Shown: piece after piece, positions 1-8,087 of the stretch
How the letters are laid out: every line of letters begins with the position of its first letter
Numbering within the stretch: the first letter of the stretch is position 1
Source: a virus
DNA length: 36,025 nt
IMG/VR virus record: IMGVR_UViG_3300049812_001538
Location: 1-36,025 of that record
Reading direction: 5' to 3' (one strand)
The notes under the pieces: model-generated
Databases searched by the model: none
What the model was told of the DNA's origin: nothing
Seen by the model: the letters and a program-made list of their open reading frames with translations, nothing else
Position numbers and translations under genes: made by a program

Positions 1-77
1 GTTTGACAGTTTACTAGATGAGATTCAATCTCAATAAATATTAATGATAATGCGACTCAGTCTCAATAAAAATTTAA
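1..77. repeat. Terminal redundancy, left copy
   Basis: These 77 bases are identical to the last 77 bases of the window. The simplest reading is a circular assembly, or a circularly permuted or terminally redundant phage genome, cut at an arbitrary point. The match stops exactly at the window edge, as expected for an assembly overlap, so it cannot by itself be taken as the physical direct terminal repeat of the virion DNA. Confidence 0.95.
20..70. promoter_or_regulatory. Tandem palindromic element, candidate packaging or operator site
   Basis: Two related blocks, GATTCAATCTCAATAAA at 22-38 and GACTCAGTCTCAATAAA at 54-70, are spaced 32 bases apart. Each contains a palindrome: GAGATT-C-AATCTC at 20-32 and GACT-C-AGTC at 54-62. 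A third copy sharing 16 bases with the second block lies inside the large terminase gene at 1144-1159. A TTGACA hexamer is present at 3-8, but no convincing -10 follows at normal spacing. The block may be a terminase or repressor binding site. Function is inferred. Confidence 0.5.
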
Positions 78-150
78 AAGGGGGGGTGGGGAGTCAAGAC
101 ACACACACAGTCATATACATATATACATATATCAGCCCTTAAAAAAATTT
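78..150. other. Simple-sequence leader upstream of the packaging genes
   Basis: This non-coding stretch holds a G-run (seven G, one T, four G at 80-91), a CA dinucleotide tract near 98-109 and a TATACATA-type tract near 112-132, then an A/T-rich run directly before the first start codon. I see no ribosome binding site and no clear promoter. The G-run is also a place where sequencing or assembly errors in length are likely. Confidence 0.6.
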
Positions 151-735
151 ATGCCTCAAAAGCCCAAACAATCCACACCAGAAGAAATCGAACTTAAATC
201 GAGCATACAAGAAGCCATCAAGGAGATTGCCGCCGACAAGGAGTTGCAGAAGGTCAAGAGTCTATCCCGTCACAACCCTATGAAAGTCGCGGAGATATTG
301 TATCTTTATAGTATCGGCAAAAGCCAGACTCAAATCGTCAAGAAGTACAATATACAACGCTCTACGGTGATACAAGTGCTAGTAGATTACGCGGACCACT
401 TGGGTCAACTGAGGGACGTAGCTGGCAAAATCGCGGCAAAGAACTATATGCAGTTGAGTTCATTGGAGGAGGATCTAGTAGATAAAGTACGAGATAGGTT
501 AGAGAATGACCCCGAGATGGAGGTATCTTTCCGGGATCTCAAGGAGCTATCTATAGCAAAGGCTAACGCATTCCGGGAAACTATGACCACTAGGGGAGAG
601 GCTACTAGTATATCTGAGGAACGTAAGGTGATTACCCAAGAGGATTACGAGGATACCCTCAAGGCAGCTAGGGAGCGTTTAGAGGCAATGAAACGAGTTG
701 ACGAGGCGGAGATAATAGAAGAGTCAGATGATTGA
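151..735 (+). CDS. Putative terminase small subunit
   Basis: A 194-residue protein placed directly ahead of the large terminase, where small terminase subunits normally lie. Residues about 45-80 form a helix-turn-helix-like segment (AEILYLYSIGKSQTQIVKKY followed by an NIQRSTV recognition-helix candidate). The rest is charged and helical, consistent with oligomerisation. The expected job is to recognise the packaging start site and load the large subunit; the palindromic repeats at 20-70 and 1142-1159 are obvious candidates for its target. The start has no Shine-Dalgarno sequence, only an A-rich leader. The last codons overlap the next gene by 8 bases. Assignment rests on context plus the helix-turn-helix. 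Confidence 0.65.
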   Translation: MPQKPKQSTPEEIELKSSIQEAIKEIAADKELQKVKSLSRHNPMKVAEILYLYSIGKSQTQIVKKYNIQRSTVIQVLVDYADHLGQLRDVAGKIAAKNYMQLSSLEEDLVDKVRDRLENDPEMEVSFRDLKELSIAKANAFRETMTTRGEATSISEERKVITQEDYEDTLKAARERLEAMKRVDEAEIIEESDD

Positions 736-979
736 TGAAGATTACGATGACCTCTTTGACCGCATCCGAGGAAACCTCGGCGAGCACTTTAGTAACTATA
801 TGTTTATAGTTATGGACGATGACGGCGATTTATTCTATGATTATACTAACCATAGGGTAGGACGTATGCTACTTAGCGAAACCAAGGTAGATATGGACGG
901 AGACTTAGATGCTCTAGATATTATATGGGAAGCTGAAGAAGAAGAAGAGGAGGAAGCTGATGGAACTGACATTTTCTAA
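728..979 (+). CDS. Very acidic small protein between terminase genes
   Basis: An 83-residue protein in which 28 residues are Asp or Glu and only five are Lys or Arg, ending in an unbroken Glu run before a short tail. I do not recognise a family. It starts inside the end of the small terminase gene (8-base overlap) and its end overlaps the large terminase by 20 bases, so the three are almost certainly co-translated. The Glu-coding purine run also supplies the GGAGG-like ribosome binding site of the large terminase. The charge would suit a packaging cofactor or a DNA-mimic, but that is speculation. Confidence 0.6.
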   Translation: MIDEDYDDLFDRIRGNLGEHFSNYMFIVMDDDGDLFYDYTNHRVGRMLLSETKVDMDGDLDALDIIWEAEEEEEEEADGTDIF

Positions 980-2618
980 GCATCCGTTCTTACAGCCTCC
1001 GACTGACGAAGAGATTATTCTCTTAGCAGAGAAGGACCCAAAATTACTAGAGGATTTGTACACAGCCCACGAGGGACGTATACAAGCATCTGAGGAGGAT
1101 CCTATCCGTTACGGTTTTGATCTAGACGGCTGGGAAAGAATGAGACTCAGTCTCAATAACTACAATGAGTGCCTAGTACTAGGAGGGAATAGAAGTGGTA
1201 AGACCACTGGCTGCGCTAAAGTAATAATGCAAGCAGTAATGGACAACACTGATGGTCATATTGTATGCTTCAGTCAAAACGCCGATACCTCTGTTAAGGT
1301 ACAGCAGTCCGCTATATGGTCTATGATGCCCCGTGAGTTTCGTAAGAAAACAAAAAGTATCGAAGGTTATATAAATTATTCTATGCAAAATGGTTTCACC
1401 GGTAGTAGTTTTATCTTTCCAGATACTAGAACACGAGTAGATTTCAAAACTTACACGCAGTACAGTAATAATCAAACCATCCTAGAAGGTTTCGAGTTCG
1501 GTTTTAAAAAACCAGAAACCTTAAACGTAGGGGCTTGGTTAGACGAGTACCTTGGGGACGCGGCTCTAGTAAATACATTACGGTTTAGATTAGCTACTAG
1601 AAATGCTAAGATGGTAATTGGATTCACTCCAATCGATGGTTACACTCCTTTCATCAACGATTACTTAAAGGGAGCCGAAACTAAGAAAACTAGAAAGGCT
1701 GAGTTACTAAAGAATAAAGAAGTACCTATAGAGCAGTACAGTCCAGAGAGAGATGCTGGAGTTGTGTATTTGCATTCAGACGAGAACCCATTTGGCGGGT
1801 ACGAACGTATAGCGAAAGACCTCAAGGGCAGACCCGAAGAAGAGATTATGGTACGTGCTTATGGAGTACCGGTAAAATCAATGACAAGTCTGCTACCATT
1901 ATTTAACACAGAAGTAAATGTATTATCCGAAGTACCCAATAAAAACAAAAGAAGATTTCCAGACATCACTGATAAGTCCAACTATAGTTGTTATCAAGTG
2001 GTCGACCCCGCCGGAGCAAGAAACTATGTTGCAATCTGGGCGGGAGTTGATAGAGATAATAACGTCTATATTCGTAAAGAGTTCCCCGACCGTGATACAT
2101 ACGGAGAGTGGGCAATTTTTGGCGATCCAAAGTGGCGTTTTGGTCCAGCCGCGAAAAAGATGGGGTACAATGTAGAGGGCTACGTAGAACTATTTAAAGA
2201 AATAGAAGAAGAGTTAGGAATTGAAGTAATCGAAAGAATCGGGGACTCTAGATATTTCGCACGTGAAAATGAGAACAATGATGATTTGTTCACTGCCTTC
2301 TATGATTACGGTATGAACTTCATTCCTAGTGACGGTAGAACAGAAGAGATGGGGATTACTGCATTGGACGAGTGGTTCAATTACAATCCTAACGTAGAGA
2401 TAGATGAAGCCAATCAACCCAGATGTTATATACACAAAGAGTGCGGGAACTTGATTGATTCCTTAATTAATTACAACTCTAACGGAAAGATGGACGAACC
2501 CCTAAAGGACTTCTTTGACGTAATCAGATATTTACGAATGGCAAATGGCGGCGAAGGTCCCGACCATATAGATGCCAACGATTATAAAACTATAACAAAT
2601 ACAAAAGGAGGGTACTAA
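960..2618 (+). CDS. terL: Terminase large subunit
   Basis: 552 residues, the usual size for this family. It is the packaging motor ATPase and the nuclease that cuts concatemeric DNA. Visible motifs are Walker A GGNRSGKTT at about 75-83, Walker B-like VGAWLDE at about 190-196, and an RNase H-like nuclease half with acidic residues in VVDPAG (D349), RIGDS (D429) and KDFFDVIRY (D520). The start at 960 is preceded by a purine-rich ribosome binding site inside the upstream gene. The codons at 1142-1159 carry a perfect 13-base palindrome that matches the element at the genome start, a possible internal packaging signal. Confidence 0.93.
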   Translation: MELTFSKHPFLQPPTDEEIILLAEKDPKLLEDLYTAHEGRIQASEEDPIRYGFDLDGWERMRLSLNNYNECLVLGGNRSGKTTGCAKVIMQAVMDNTDGHIVCFSQNADTSVKVQQSAIWSMMPREFRKKTKSIEGYINYSMQNGFTGSSFIFPDTRTRVDFKTYTQYSNNQTILEGFEFGFKKPETLNVGAWLDEYLGDAALVNTLRFRLATRNAKMVIGFTPIDGYTPFINDYLKGAETKKTRKAELLKNKEVPIEQYSPERDAGVVYLHSDENPFGGYERIAKDLKGRPEEEIMVRAYGVPVKSMTSLLPLFNTEVNVLSEVPNKNKRRFPDITDKSNYSCYQVVDPAGARNYVAIWAGVDRDNNVYIRKEFPDRDTYGEWAIFGDPKWRFGPAAKKMGYNVEGYVELFKEIEEELGIEVIERIGDSRYFARENENNDDLFTAFYDYGMNFIPSDGRTEEMGITALDEWFNYNPNVEIDEANQPRCYIHKECGNLIDSLINYNSNGKMDEPLKDFFDVIRYLRMANGGEGPDHIDANDYKTITNTKGGY

Positions 2619-2619
2619 T

Positions 2620-2997
2620 ATGCCTAAGAAAAAACTAAAGGAAATAGCAGAAGAATACGGGATACCTTTCGAGGAAGCCCTTGATCTAGTCTTCAAAGAA
2701 CTAGAGGAAGAGATGGTTACCGGAAGGGGTAAAAGTACTTGGATTAATGCAGACGGTCAAAGGATTCTAGATGAGTTCATATCAATGCCGGTTCTTTACA
2801 GAGGACCAGTTCTACAACAAGCTCCTAATCCTATGTACGTTATGGTGTACGTAAAGGAACTGAGTAAAAAAGTCCCAGTTAAAATACCTAGACGTATGCA
2901 AGGTAAAATTACAAAAGGTAAATTAATCTACTTAGAAGCTGACAACAGTACCGATAATCCAAAATACAACTGGGTAAAAACACCTCAAAGAGTATAA
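2620..2997 (+). CDS. Hypothetical protein between terminase and portal
   Basis: 125 residues, with a good ribosome binding site (AAAGGAGGG) overlapping the end of the terminase gene. The N-terminal 40 residues (KKKLKEIAEEYGIPFEEALD) look like a small helical DNA-binding or degenerate helix-turn-helix segment. The rest is beta-rich and basic, with KVPVKIPRRMQGKITKGKL resembling a nucleic-acid-binding surface. I do not recognise a family. Its position suggests a packaging or head role. Confidence 0.7.
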   Translation: MPKKKLKEIAEEYGIPFEEALDLVFKELEEEMVTGRGKSTWINADGQRILDEFISMPVLYRGPVLQQAPNPMYVMVYVKELSKKVPVKIPRRMQGKITKGKLIYLEADNSTDNPKYNWVKTPQRV

Positions 2998-3003
2998 CTT
3001 AGG

Positions 3004-3022
3004 TTGATAGCTGTGATATTAT
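3004..3022 (+). promoter_or_regulatory. TTGATA-N7-TATTAT motif before portal
   Basis: TTGATA at 3004-3009, exactly 7 bases, then TATTAT at 3017-3022, 12 bases before the portal ATG. The same arrangement occurs before the scaffold gene and before the gene at 9882. The spacing is wrong for ordinary sigma-70 (about 17), so this may be a phage-specific late signal or only a lone -10 element. Confidence 0.35.
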
Positions 3023-3034
3023 ATTAAATAAACT

Positions 3035-5119
3035 ATGCAAAGTGACTCAATTTCAGAAAGCCTTACTTACGTAGGGAAAGAGCCAGACATTAATACATTA
3101 CGTTACGCGTACGAGCAGACTACGGTAGAGCTAGAATCATACTTTGATTTGTGCCGTACAAGTTATGACGATAGGCGCAACTGGTGGGCTGGTAAATCCC
3201 GCGATCATCGCAAGCACGGAGCTGATGCTTTCCCTTGGGAAGGAGCTGCTGATATGGAGGCGCATACGATTGACGAAAGAATTACTAGATTAGTATCTTT
3301 GTTTATGTCATCTTTGAATCGTTCAAACGTAAGAGCATTTCCGGTAGAAAGTACAGATATACCCCGAAGTAAAATAGTATCTAGTTTCTTGAAGTGGATG
3401 GTATCAAGTGGTTATATTCCACGTTTTAAAAGAGAGATGGAACTCGGAGCTAATTATTTATTAGAGCGCGGTATATTGATGACTTACGTAGGTTGGCACA
3501 GAGAGGACCGCAGATTTTTACAGCGCTTAGACCTTAATCAAATCGCTGAGATAGCACCAGAGGTAGTAGAACTTATATCCGGTGGAGAAAATGATGATGA
3601 GTTAGTAGCTTTACTAGAAACAACTTTTCCGGGAGTAACTAAAAAAAGAGCTAAGAAAGCTCTCAAGGACTTACGTAAAAATGGAGAAGCAGAACTTCCG
3701 ATAGTTCGCAGACAGATAGATGCTCCAGAAGTAAAAACACTTGCGCCGGATGGAGACTTTTTCTTTCCTCCTTATGTTACGGATCCTCAAAGAGCACCGT
3801 ACTGTTTTTGGAGAACGTACTACACAGCTCAAGAGCTAGAGAATAAAGTACTGACTGACGGATGGGATGAAGACTTTGTTGATTACATTATTCAGCACTA
3901 CAGAGGAGTCAGCATAGATAGTATAGAGCGCGAACAAGAAGGACGTAGAAGTACATCCTTAACTGACAACGCATACGAAGCAAATGAATTAATTGAAATA
4001 GTATACGGTTATCAGCGCTTGATAGATCCAGAAGATGGTTCCGAAGGTATTTATTGTACTGTCTTCCACAAGCAATTCACTGGAAACGAAGAAGCTCCGG
4101 GATATGCTAAGTTCGAGTTATTGAACGGATACGAAGATTATCCAGTAGTAGTTACTAAACTTTCTGAAGATAGTAAGAGGCTCTATGATACTCAAACTAT
4201 TCCAGACATCCTTCGCGGTATTCAGAATCAAGTCAAGGTAGAAAGGGACTCACGTATTGATAGAAACAGTCTAGCTACTCTACCTCCGATTTTGCACCCC
4301 GTTGGTCAAGCACCAACAGATTGGGGTCCCGGAAGGATGATACCTTACCGCCGAAAAGGAGATCTTGATTTTGCTCCGACTCCTCCATCTCCAGTTGGTT
4401 CCATTGAAATAGAAAGAACAATGGAAGCACAAGCGGATAGATTATGTGGACTTGATGAAACATCTCAAATATCTCAAGTACGTAAACAATTTTTAGTGGA
4501 TAAGTTTTTACAACACTCAGCAGAGGTTTTACAGATGTGTTATAAATGCTTCCAGCGGTTTGGACCGGACTCAGTTTTCTTTAGAGTTACCGGATCGCCA
4601 GACCCCGTAGCTTTCAACAAGGGCAACCCAGATGAGAACTACGATATAATGATTTCATATGATGTCCTCAATTCGGATCCAGAAACTCAAGAAAAGAAAC
4701 TTAATCAAATGGTTGCGCTCACGCAACTGGACCGCAGTGGTCGCATTAACATTGATAGCTTGCTTGATGCAGCTGCTAACAGTATTGATCCGGTACTCGC
4801 GGATCGTGTGCTACAACCTACAGAAGCAGCTCAAGAACAAGTTGTAAATCAAGTAACTGATGACCTCGCTAAAATCTTTGCCGGTATTGAAATGCCAGCG
4901 CGTCCTAACGGTGCTCAAATTGCTCTTACTGTTATTCAGCAGTACGCTTCTCAGCCGGACGTTGCACAACGACTACAGTCAGATGAAGCCTTTGCAGCGA
5001 GACTTGAAAAGTACGCTGGGCAGTACACATTCCAAATGCAACAAGCACAGAACGCTCAAATCGGAAGAGTTGGAACAGAACCAGCTCAGATGGGAGATAT
5101 TCAAACACAAGGAATGTAA
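3035..5119 (+). CDS. Portal protein
   Basis: A 694-residue protein directly after the terminase genes. It forms the dodecameric ring through which DNA enters the head and to which the tail is attached. The length and layout match large podovirus portals: an N-terminal wing/clip domain with a WWAGKSRDHRKHGADAFPW region near residue 50, a stem region with PDILRGIQNQVKVERDSRID near 390-410, and a Gln/Ala-rich C-terminal helical barrel (about 600-694). No ribosome binding site is visible; TATTAT lies 12 bases upstream of the ATG. Confidence 0.88.
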   Translation: MQSDSISESLTYVGKEPDINTLRYAYEQTTVELESYFDLCRTSYDDRRNWWAGKSRDHRKHGADAFPWEGAADMEAHTIDERITRLVSLFMSSLNRSNVRAFPVESTDIPRSKIVSSFLKWMVSSGYIPRFKREMELGANYLLERGILMTYVGWHREDRRFLQRLDLNQIAEIAPEVVELISGGENDDELVALLETTFPGVTKKRAKKALKDLRKNGEAELPIVRRQIDAPEVKTLAPDGDFFFPPYVTDPQRAPYCFWRTYYTAQELENKVLTDGWDEDFVDYIIQHYRGVSIDSIEREQEGRRSTSLTDNAYEANELIEIVYGYQRLIDPEDGSEGIYCTVFHKQFTGNEEAPGYAKFELLNGYEDYPVVVTKLSEDSKRLYDTQTIPDILRGIQNQVKVERDSRIDRNSLATLPPILHPVGQAPTDWGPGRMIPYRRKGDLDFAPTPPSPVGSIEIERTMEAQADRLCGLDETSQISQVRKQFLVDKFLQHSAEVLQMCYKCFQRFGPDSVFFRVTGSPDPVAFNKGNPDENYDIMISYDVLNSDPETQEKKLNQMVALTQLDRSGRINIDSLLDAAANSIDPVLADRVLQPTEAAQEQVVNQVTDDLAKIFAGIEMPARPNGAQIALTVIQQYASQPDVAQRLQSDEAFAARLEKYAGQYTFQMQQAQNAQIGRVGTEPAQMGDIQTQGM

Positions 5120-5129
5120 AGGAGCCAAT

Positions 5130-5687
5130 ATGACAGAACTCGAAAGAATAATGCTTGGAGTAGTTACTGAGCCCACTGGTAATGTACCTTTACCTATGTC
5201 TACTCAAGGTCAAATGCTAGGTTCGCAAAAATCAAACAAAGGATCTATGTTTGATGCGTACTTAAGCTCAACTAGAAAATACTTCGGGAATGATCCAGCT
5301 GTATTAGCTGGTCTAAGTGGTAACGCAGCTGTTGAAAGTGCTTACAGTTTTGATCCCGCTCAGAAGCAAATCGGCGGAGGTAAAGGTTATGGAGTTTATC
5401 AATTTGATTTTCACAGACCTTATTATAACACATTCCTTAAAGAAAACAATCTTAAAGATAATGTTGATTCTCAAAACAAATACGTTTACGAAAATATTTA
5501 TGGAGATCTTCAGAATATTGTCGGCGAAGGGAATGCTAAAGCTCTTCGTGAAGCATTTGAAAGTGGAGACCCTCAATTAATAAACGAAACATTTAGAACT
5601 AAATTTTTAAAACCTAAGAAAGAAAAAGCACATACTGATAGAAGAGCTGAAAGAACAAATTTTTATTTTAATCAATTCAATAAATGA
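5130..5687 (+). CDS. Phage tail lysozyme-like peptidoglycan hydrolase
   Basis: I place the start at the ATG at 5130 because AAAGGAG lies just upstream; the reading frame is open further upstream, but only inside the portal gene. The 185-residue product contains LSGNAAVESAYSFDPAQ (about residues 52-68) followed by GKGYGVYQFD, the pattern of the phage tail lysozyme (lysozyme-like) fold in which the Glu of AAVES would be catalytic. Such enzymes are usually virion-borne and open the cell wall during DNA entry. I see no other muramidase in the window, so it may also serve in lysis. Confidence 0.72.
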   Translation: MTELERIMLGVVTEPTGNVPLPMSTQGQMLGSQKSNKGSMFDAYLSSTRKYFGNDPAVLAGLSGNAAVESAYSFDPAQKQIGGGKGYGVYQFDFHRPYYNTFLKENNLKDNVDSQNKYVYENIYGDLQNIVGEGNAKALREAFESGDPQLINETFRTKFLKPKKEKAHTDRRAERTNFYFNQFNK

Positions 5688-5902
5688 GCCTAGAAACGGA
5701 TTTAACTACCTTAAGTAACCACGAGCACTTTGCTCGATTCCTACAAGTAATCTCGGATTTAAGAGAAGAAACAATAGAGGAGTTACACAACGCAAGTAAC
5801 GAACAGATACAACAAATCTCTGGTCGTATTTTAACATATGATCAGATACTACAGATGTGCGACTGGAGAAATTTACAAACTAAATTTTCAGAAAGAATTT
5901 AA
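5684..5902 (+). CDS. Small hypothetical protein
   Basis: 72 residues, with the start overlapping the preceding stop (ATGA), so it is translationally coupled to the lysozyme-like gene. The sequence is predicted helical (LISDLREETIEELHNASNEQ region) with no membrane segment. It lies between the lysozyme-like gene and the scaffold. I do not recognise the family; small proteins at this position are common in marine podoviruses. Confidence 0.65.
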   Translation: MSLETDLTTLSNHEHFARFLQVISDLREETIEELHNASNEQIQQISGRILTYDQILQMCDWRNLQTKFSERI

Positions 5903-5903
5903 C

Positions 5904-5922
5904 TTGATATATAAGTTATAAT
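5904..5922 (+). promoter_or_regulatory. TTGATA-N7-TATAAT motif before scaffold
   Basis: TTGATA at 5904-5909, 7-base spacer, TATAAT at 5917-5922, about 40 bases before the scaffold ATG. It has the same arrangement as the motifs before the portal and the gene at 9882. It would be read as a late promoter if the phage directs an altered host RNA polymerase. A normally spaced -35 is not visible. Confidence 0.4.
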
Positions 5923-5962
5923 ATAACCATCGTGATCGCTCACGTAAAAAAGCGCAAACATT

Positions 5963-7057
5963 ATGTCAAACGAAATCACCGAGGGAGTCGCTGAACCCTC
6001 AACAGAAACAACAGCGTTACAGTCAAATATGTCAGCAGCGGATTTTGTAAACCGCCGCTTGGGACAACTAAATGAGGCAACTCAAGAGGAGACTCCCATT
6101 GTTGAAGCAACAGATGAAGTAACTGAAGAAGCCGCAGTCGAGAGTACTGAAGCAGAAGTCAATGAAGAAATCGTTGCTGAACAAACTGAAGAAACCGAGG
6201 ATTTATCCGAGGAATCAACAGATGTTCTTTCACAGTTAGATCTAGATGAGATGTCCGAAGAAGACCTTCGTGAACTATCCGAAAAGCTAGGAAGTAGAGC
6301 AGTCGCTCGATTTGGGGAGCTTACAGCAAAGCGTAAAGCAGCGGAAGCTAAACTCAAAGAGATGGAAGCTCAACTCCAAAACAAGAATCCATTAGAAACT
6401 CAAGAAGTAGCCAATAATCCATACGCGTCAGTAAACAGCATAGAAGGATTACAAGAAAAGGCGAAGGAAGTAACAGATGTCATAGAATGGGCAGAGGAAA
6501 CATTGTTTAACGCAGATGGATACGGACCCGAAGATGTCGTAACTGAAGTTGAAGGAAAGGAACTAACCAAGTCAGACGTGCGTAAGAGTTTACTCAACGC
6601 TCGTAAAGCTCGGGATAAATTCTTACCGGCTCAACTAAAGTCAGTACAAAGGGTAGCGCAATCAGAGCAGCTCAAAGAAGCCTTTGATGCCCAAGCTAGT
6701 ACTGAACTAAACTGGTTACAAGGAGAAGATAATGACGTACGAAAAAGCTACGAAGCTATGATCGGAGACCCAAGATTCGATTCACTACGTAAGAAAGCAG
6801 ATCCGGAGGTTGCAGCGCAACTTAACTATCTGATGGCTCACGCAGCGAACAGTATCTACGGTAGAAAACTAATCAAAGAAGCTCCGAAAAGCGCAACGTT
6901 GACTCCACCAAAGACAGCCGGTACAGCCGCATCTCAATCAGAAAAAACTGTAGGAAAGTCAGTTAAGGCACTTAAAAATCTTAACCAACAATTTAGACAA
7001 TCTGGCAACAAGAGTGATTTCATTACTCTCAGAACTCTACAATTAAAAAACCGATAA
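5963..7057 (+). CDS. Scaffolding protein
   Basis: 364 residues, immediately before the major capsid protein. The N-terminal third is extremely acidic and low-complexity (Glu/Thr/Val-rich, about 25-90). A charged coiled-coil follows (about 110-145, EKLGSRAVARFGELTAKRKA region), and the C-terminal end is basic. That overall plan, acidic and helical with a basic capsid-binding tail, is typical of podovirus scaffolds, which guide procapsid assembly and leave before DNA enters. No Shine-Dalgarno sequence is visible. Confidence 0.8.
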   Translation: MSNEITEGVAEPSTETTALQSNMSAADFVNRRLGQLNEATQEETPIVEATDEVTEEAAVESTEAEVNEEIVAEQTEETEDLSEESTDVLSQLDLDEMSEEDLRELSEKLGSRAVARFGELTAKRKAAEAKLKEMEAQLQNKNPLETQEVANNPYASVNSIEGLQEKAKEVTDVIEWAEETLFNADGYGPEDVVTEVEGKELTKSDVRKSLLNARKARDKFLPAQLKSVQRVAQSEQLKEAFDAQASTELNWLQGEDNDVRKSYEAMIGDPRFDSLRKKADPEVAAQLNYLMAHAANSIYGRKLIKEAPKSATLTPPKTAGTAASQSEKTVGKSVKALKNLNQQFRQSGNKSDFITLRTLQLKNR

Positions 7058-7064
7058 TCCTAAT

Positions 7065-7070
7065 TATAAT
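7065..7070 (+). promoter_or_regulatory. TATAAT directly before the capsid gene
   Basis: A perfect TATAAT ends 5 bases before the major capsid ATG, and there is no ribosome binding site between them. If it is a -10 element the transcript would start at or next to the ATG, giving a leaderless message. A weak CCGATA lies 8 bases upstream, similar to the motifs before the portal and scaffold. Confidence 0.35.
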
Positions 7071-7075
7071 ATAAA

Positions 7076-8062
7076 ATGTCATTCTCAAATACATTCGATA
7101 CTACAAATCCGGGATCTGGTGTTTCCAACAGAGAAGACTTGACTGATGTTTTGTCAATTCTTGCTCCCGAAGAAACTCCTATCCTTTCTTCTGCTTCAAA
7201 GCAGAAAGCTAGTTCAACATTTGTTGAGTGGACTGTCGACAGCCTAAGTGCACCATCAACTGCTGGTGTTGCTGAAGGAGCTGACGTAACAGCCTTCACT
7301 GACAAATTCTCTGGTCGTGCTCGCCTCGGCAACTACGTTCAAAAATTCCGCCGTGACTATATGGTATCAGACCTCCAAGAGGCTGTTGATTCCGTAGGTC
7401 CAGCTAAGATCGCTCAAGCAGAAGCTAAAGCAATCCGTGAAATCAAACGCGACATTGAAGCTACCCTTGCTGGTACTCAAGACCGCTCTGTTGAAAACGG
7501 TGCTGGTACAGCTTATGGTTTACGTGGTTTAGGTGATTGGATTGATTCAGCTGGTCCAGCTGACGTTCCAGCTGCTTTCCGTACTCCAGCCGCTTCAATT
7601 AACGCAGCCGGTAATGCATTCAACGAAACTAAACTTAACTCAATGATCGCTTCTATCTACCGCGAAACTGGTACAGTTAATGATCTTATGTTAGTTGCTG
7701 ATACAGCACTTCGTACAGACATCTCTGACTTCGCACGTAGCGGAAACGCAAATGACGTACGTACAGTTAACTACAACGGTAACGAAACTGCAATTAAATT
7801 ATCTGTTGATTTATATCAGTCAGATCACGGTATTGTTTCAGTTGTAAACGGTAACCCAGATTGTATGCCAACTTCTGCTAATACAGCAAACAGTTTTGGC
7901 TTCTTAGTTAACCCAGAATACTACGGTGTTCACGAGTTAATTCCATTGGGCTCAACTCGTCTCCCTAATATGGGTGGTGGTGAGCGTGGTTATGTTGATT
8001 GTTCCTTGACACTAGGTGTATACCACCCCGGTGCTCACGGTAAAGTCGCTGACTTAACTTAA
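7076..8062 (+). CDS. Major capsid protein (SU10/DUF5309-type, HK97 fold)
   Basis: 328 residues following the scaffold. The N-terminus (TTNPGSGVSNREDLTDVLSI, then LAPEETPIL) and the segment GRARLGNYVQKFRRDYMVSD with IREIKRDIEATL match the SU10-type major head protein family. This is the shell subunit of the icosahedral head. The gene is richer in G+C and more regular in codon use than its neighbours, as expected for a very highly expressed gene. The start is preceded by TATAAT rather than by a ribosome binding site. Confidence 0.9.
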   Translation: MSFSNTFDTTNPGSGVSNREDLTDVLSILAPEETPILSSASKQKASSTFVEWTVDSLSAPSTAGVAEGADVTAFTDKFSGRARLGNYVQKFRRDYMVSDLQEAVDSVGPAKIAQAEAKAIREIKRDIEATLAGTQDRSVENGAGTAYGLRGLGDWIDSAGPADVPAAFRTPAASINAAGNAFNETKLNSMIASIYRETGTVNDLMLVADTALRTDISDFARSGNANDVRTVNYNGNETAIKLSVDLYQSDHGIVSVVNGNPDCMPTSANTANSFGFLVNPEYYGVHELIPLGSTRLPNMGGGERGYVDCSLTLGVYHPGAHGKVADLT

Positions 8063-8087
8063 TTATTAACCAAGGAGAAATATAACT

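Noticed and set aside
4860-5129. N-terminal extension of the lysozyme-like gene inside the portal gene
   Set aside because: The portal frame is clearly coding there, and the ATG at 5130 has a good ribosome binding site.
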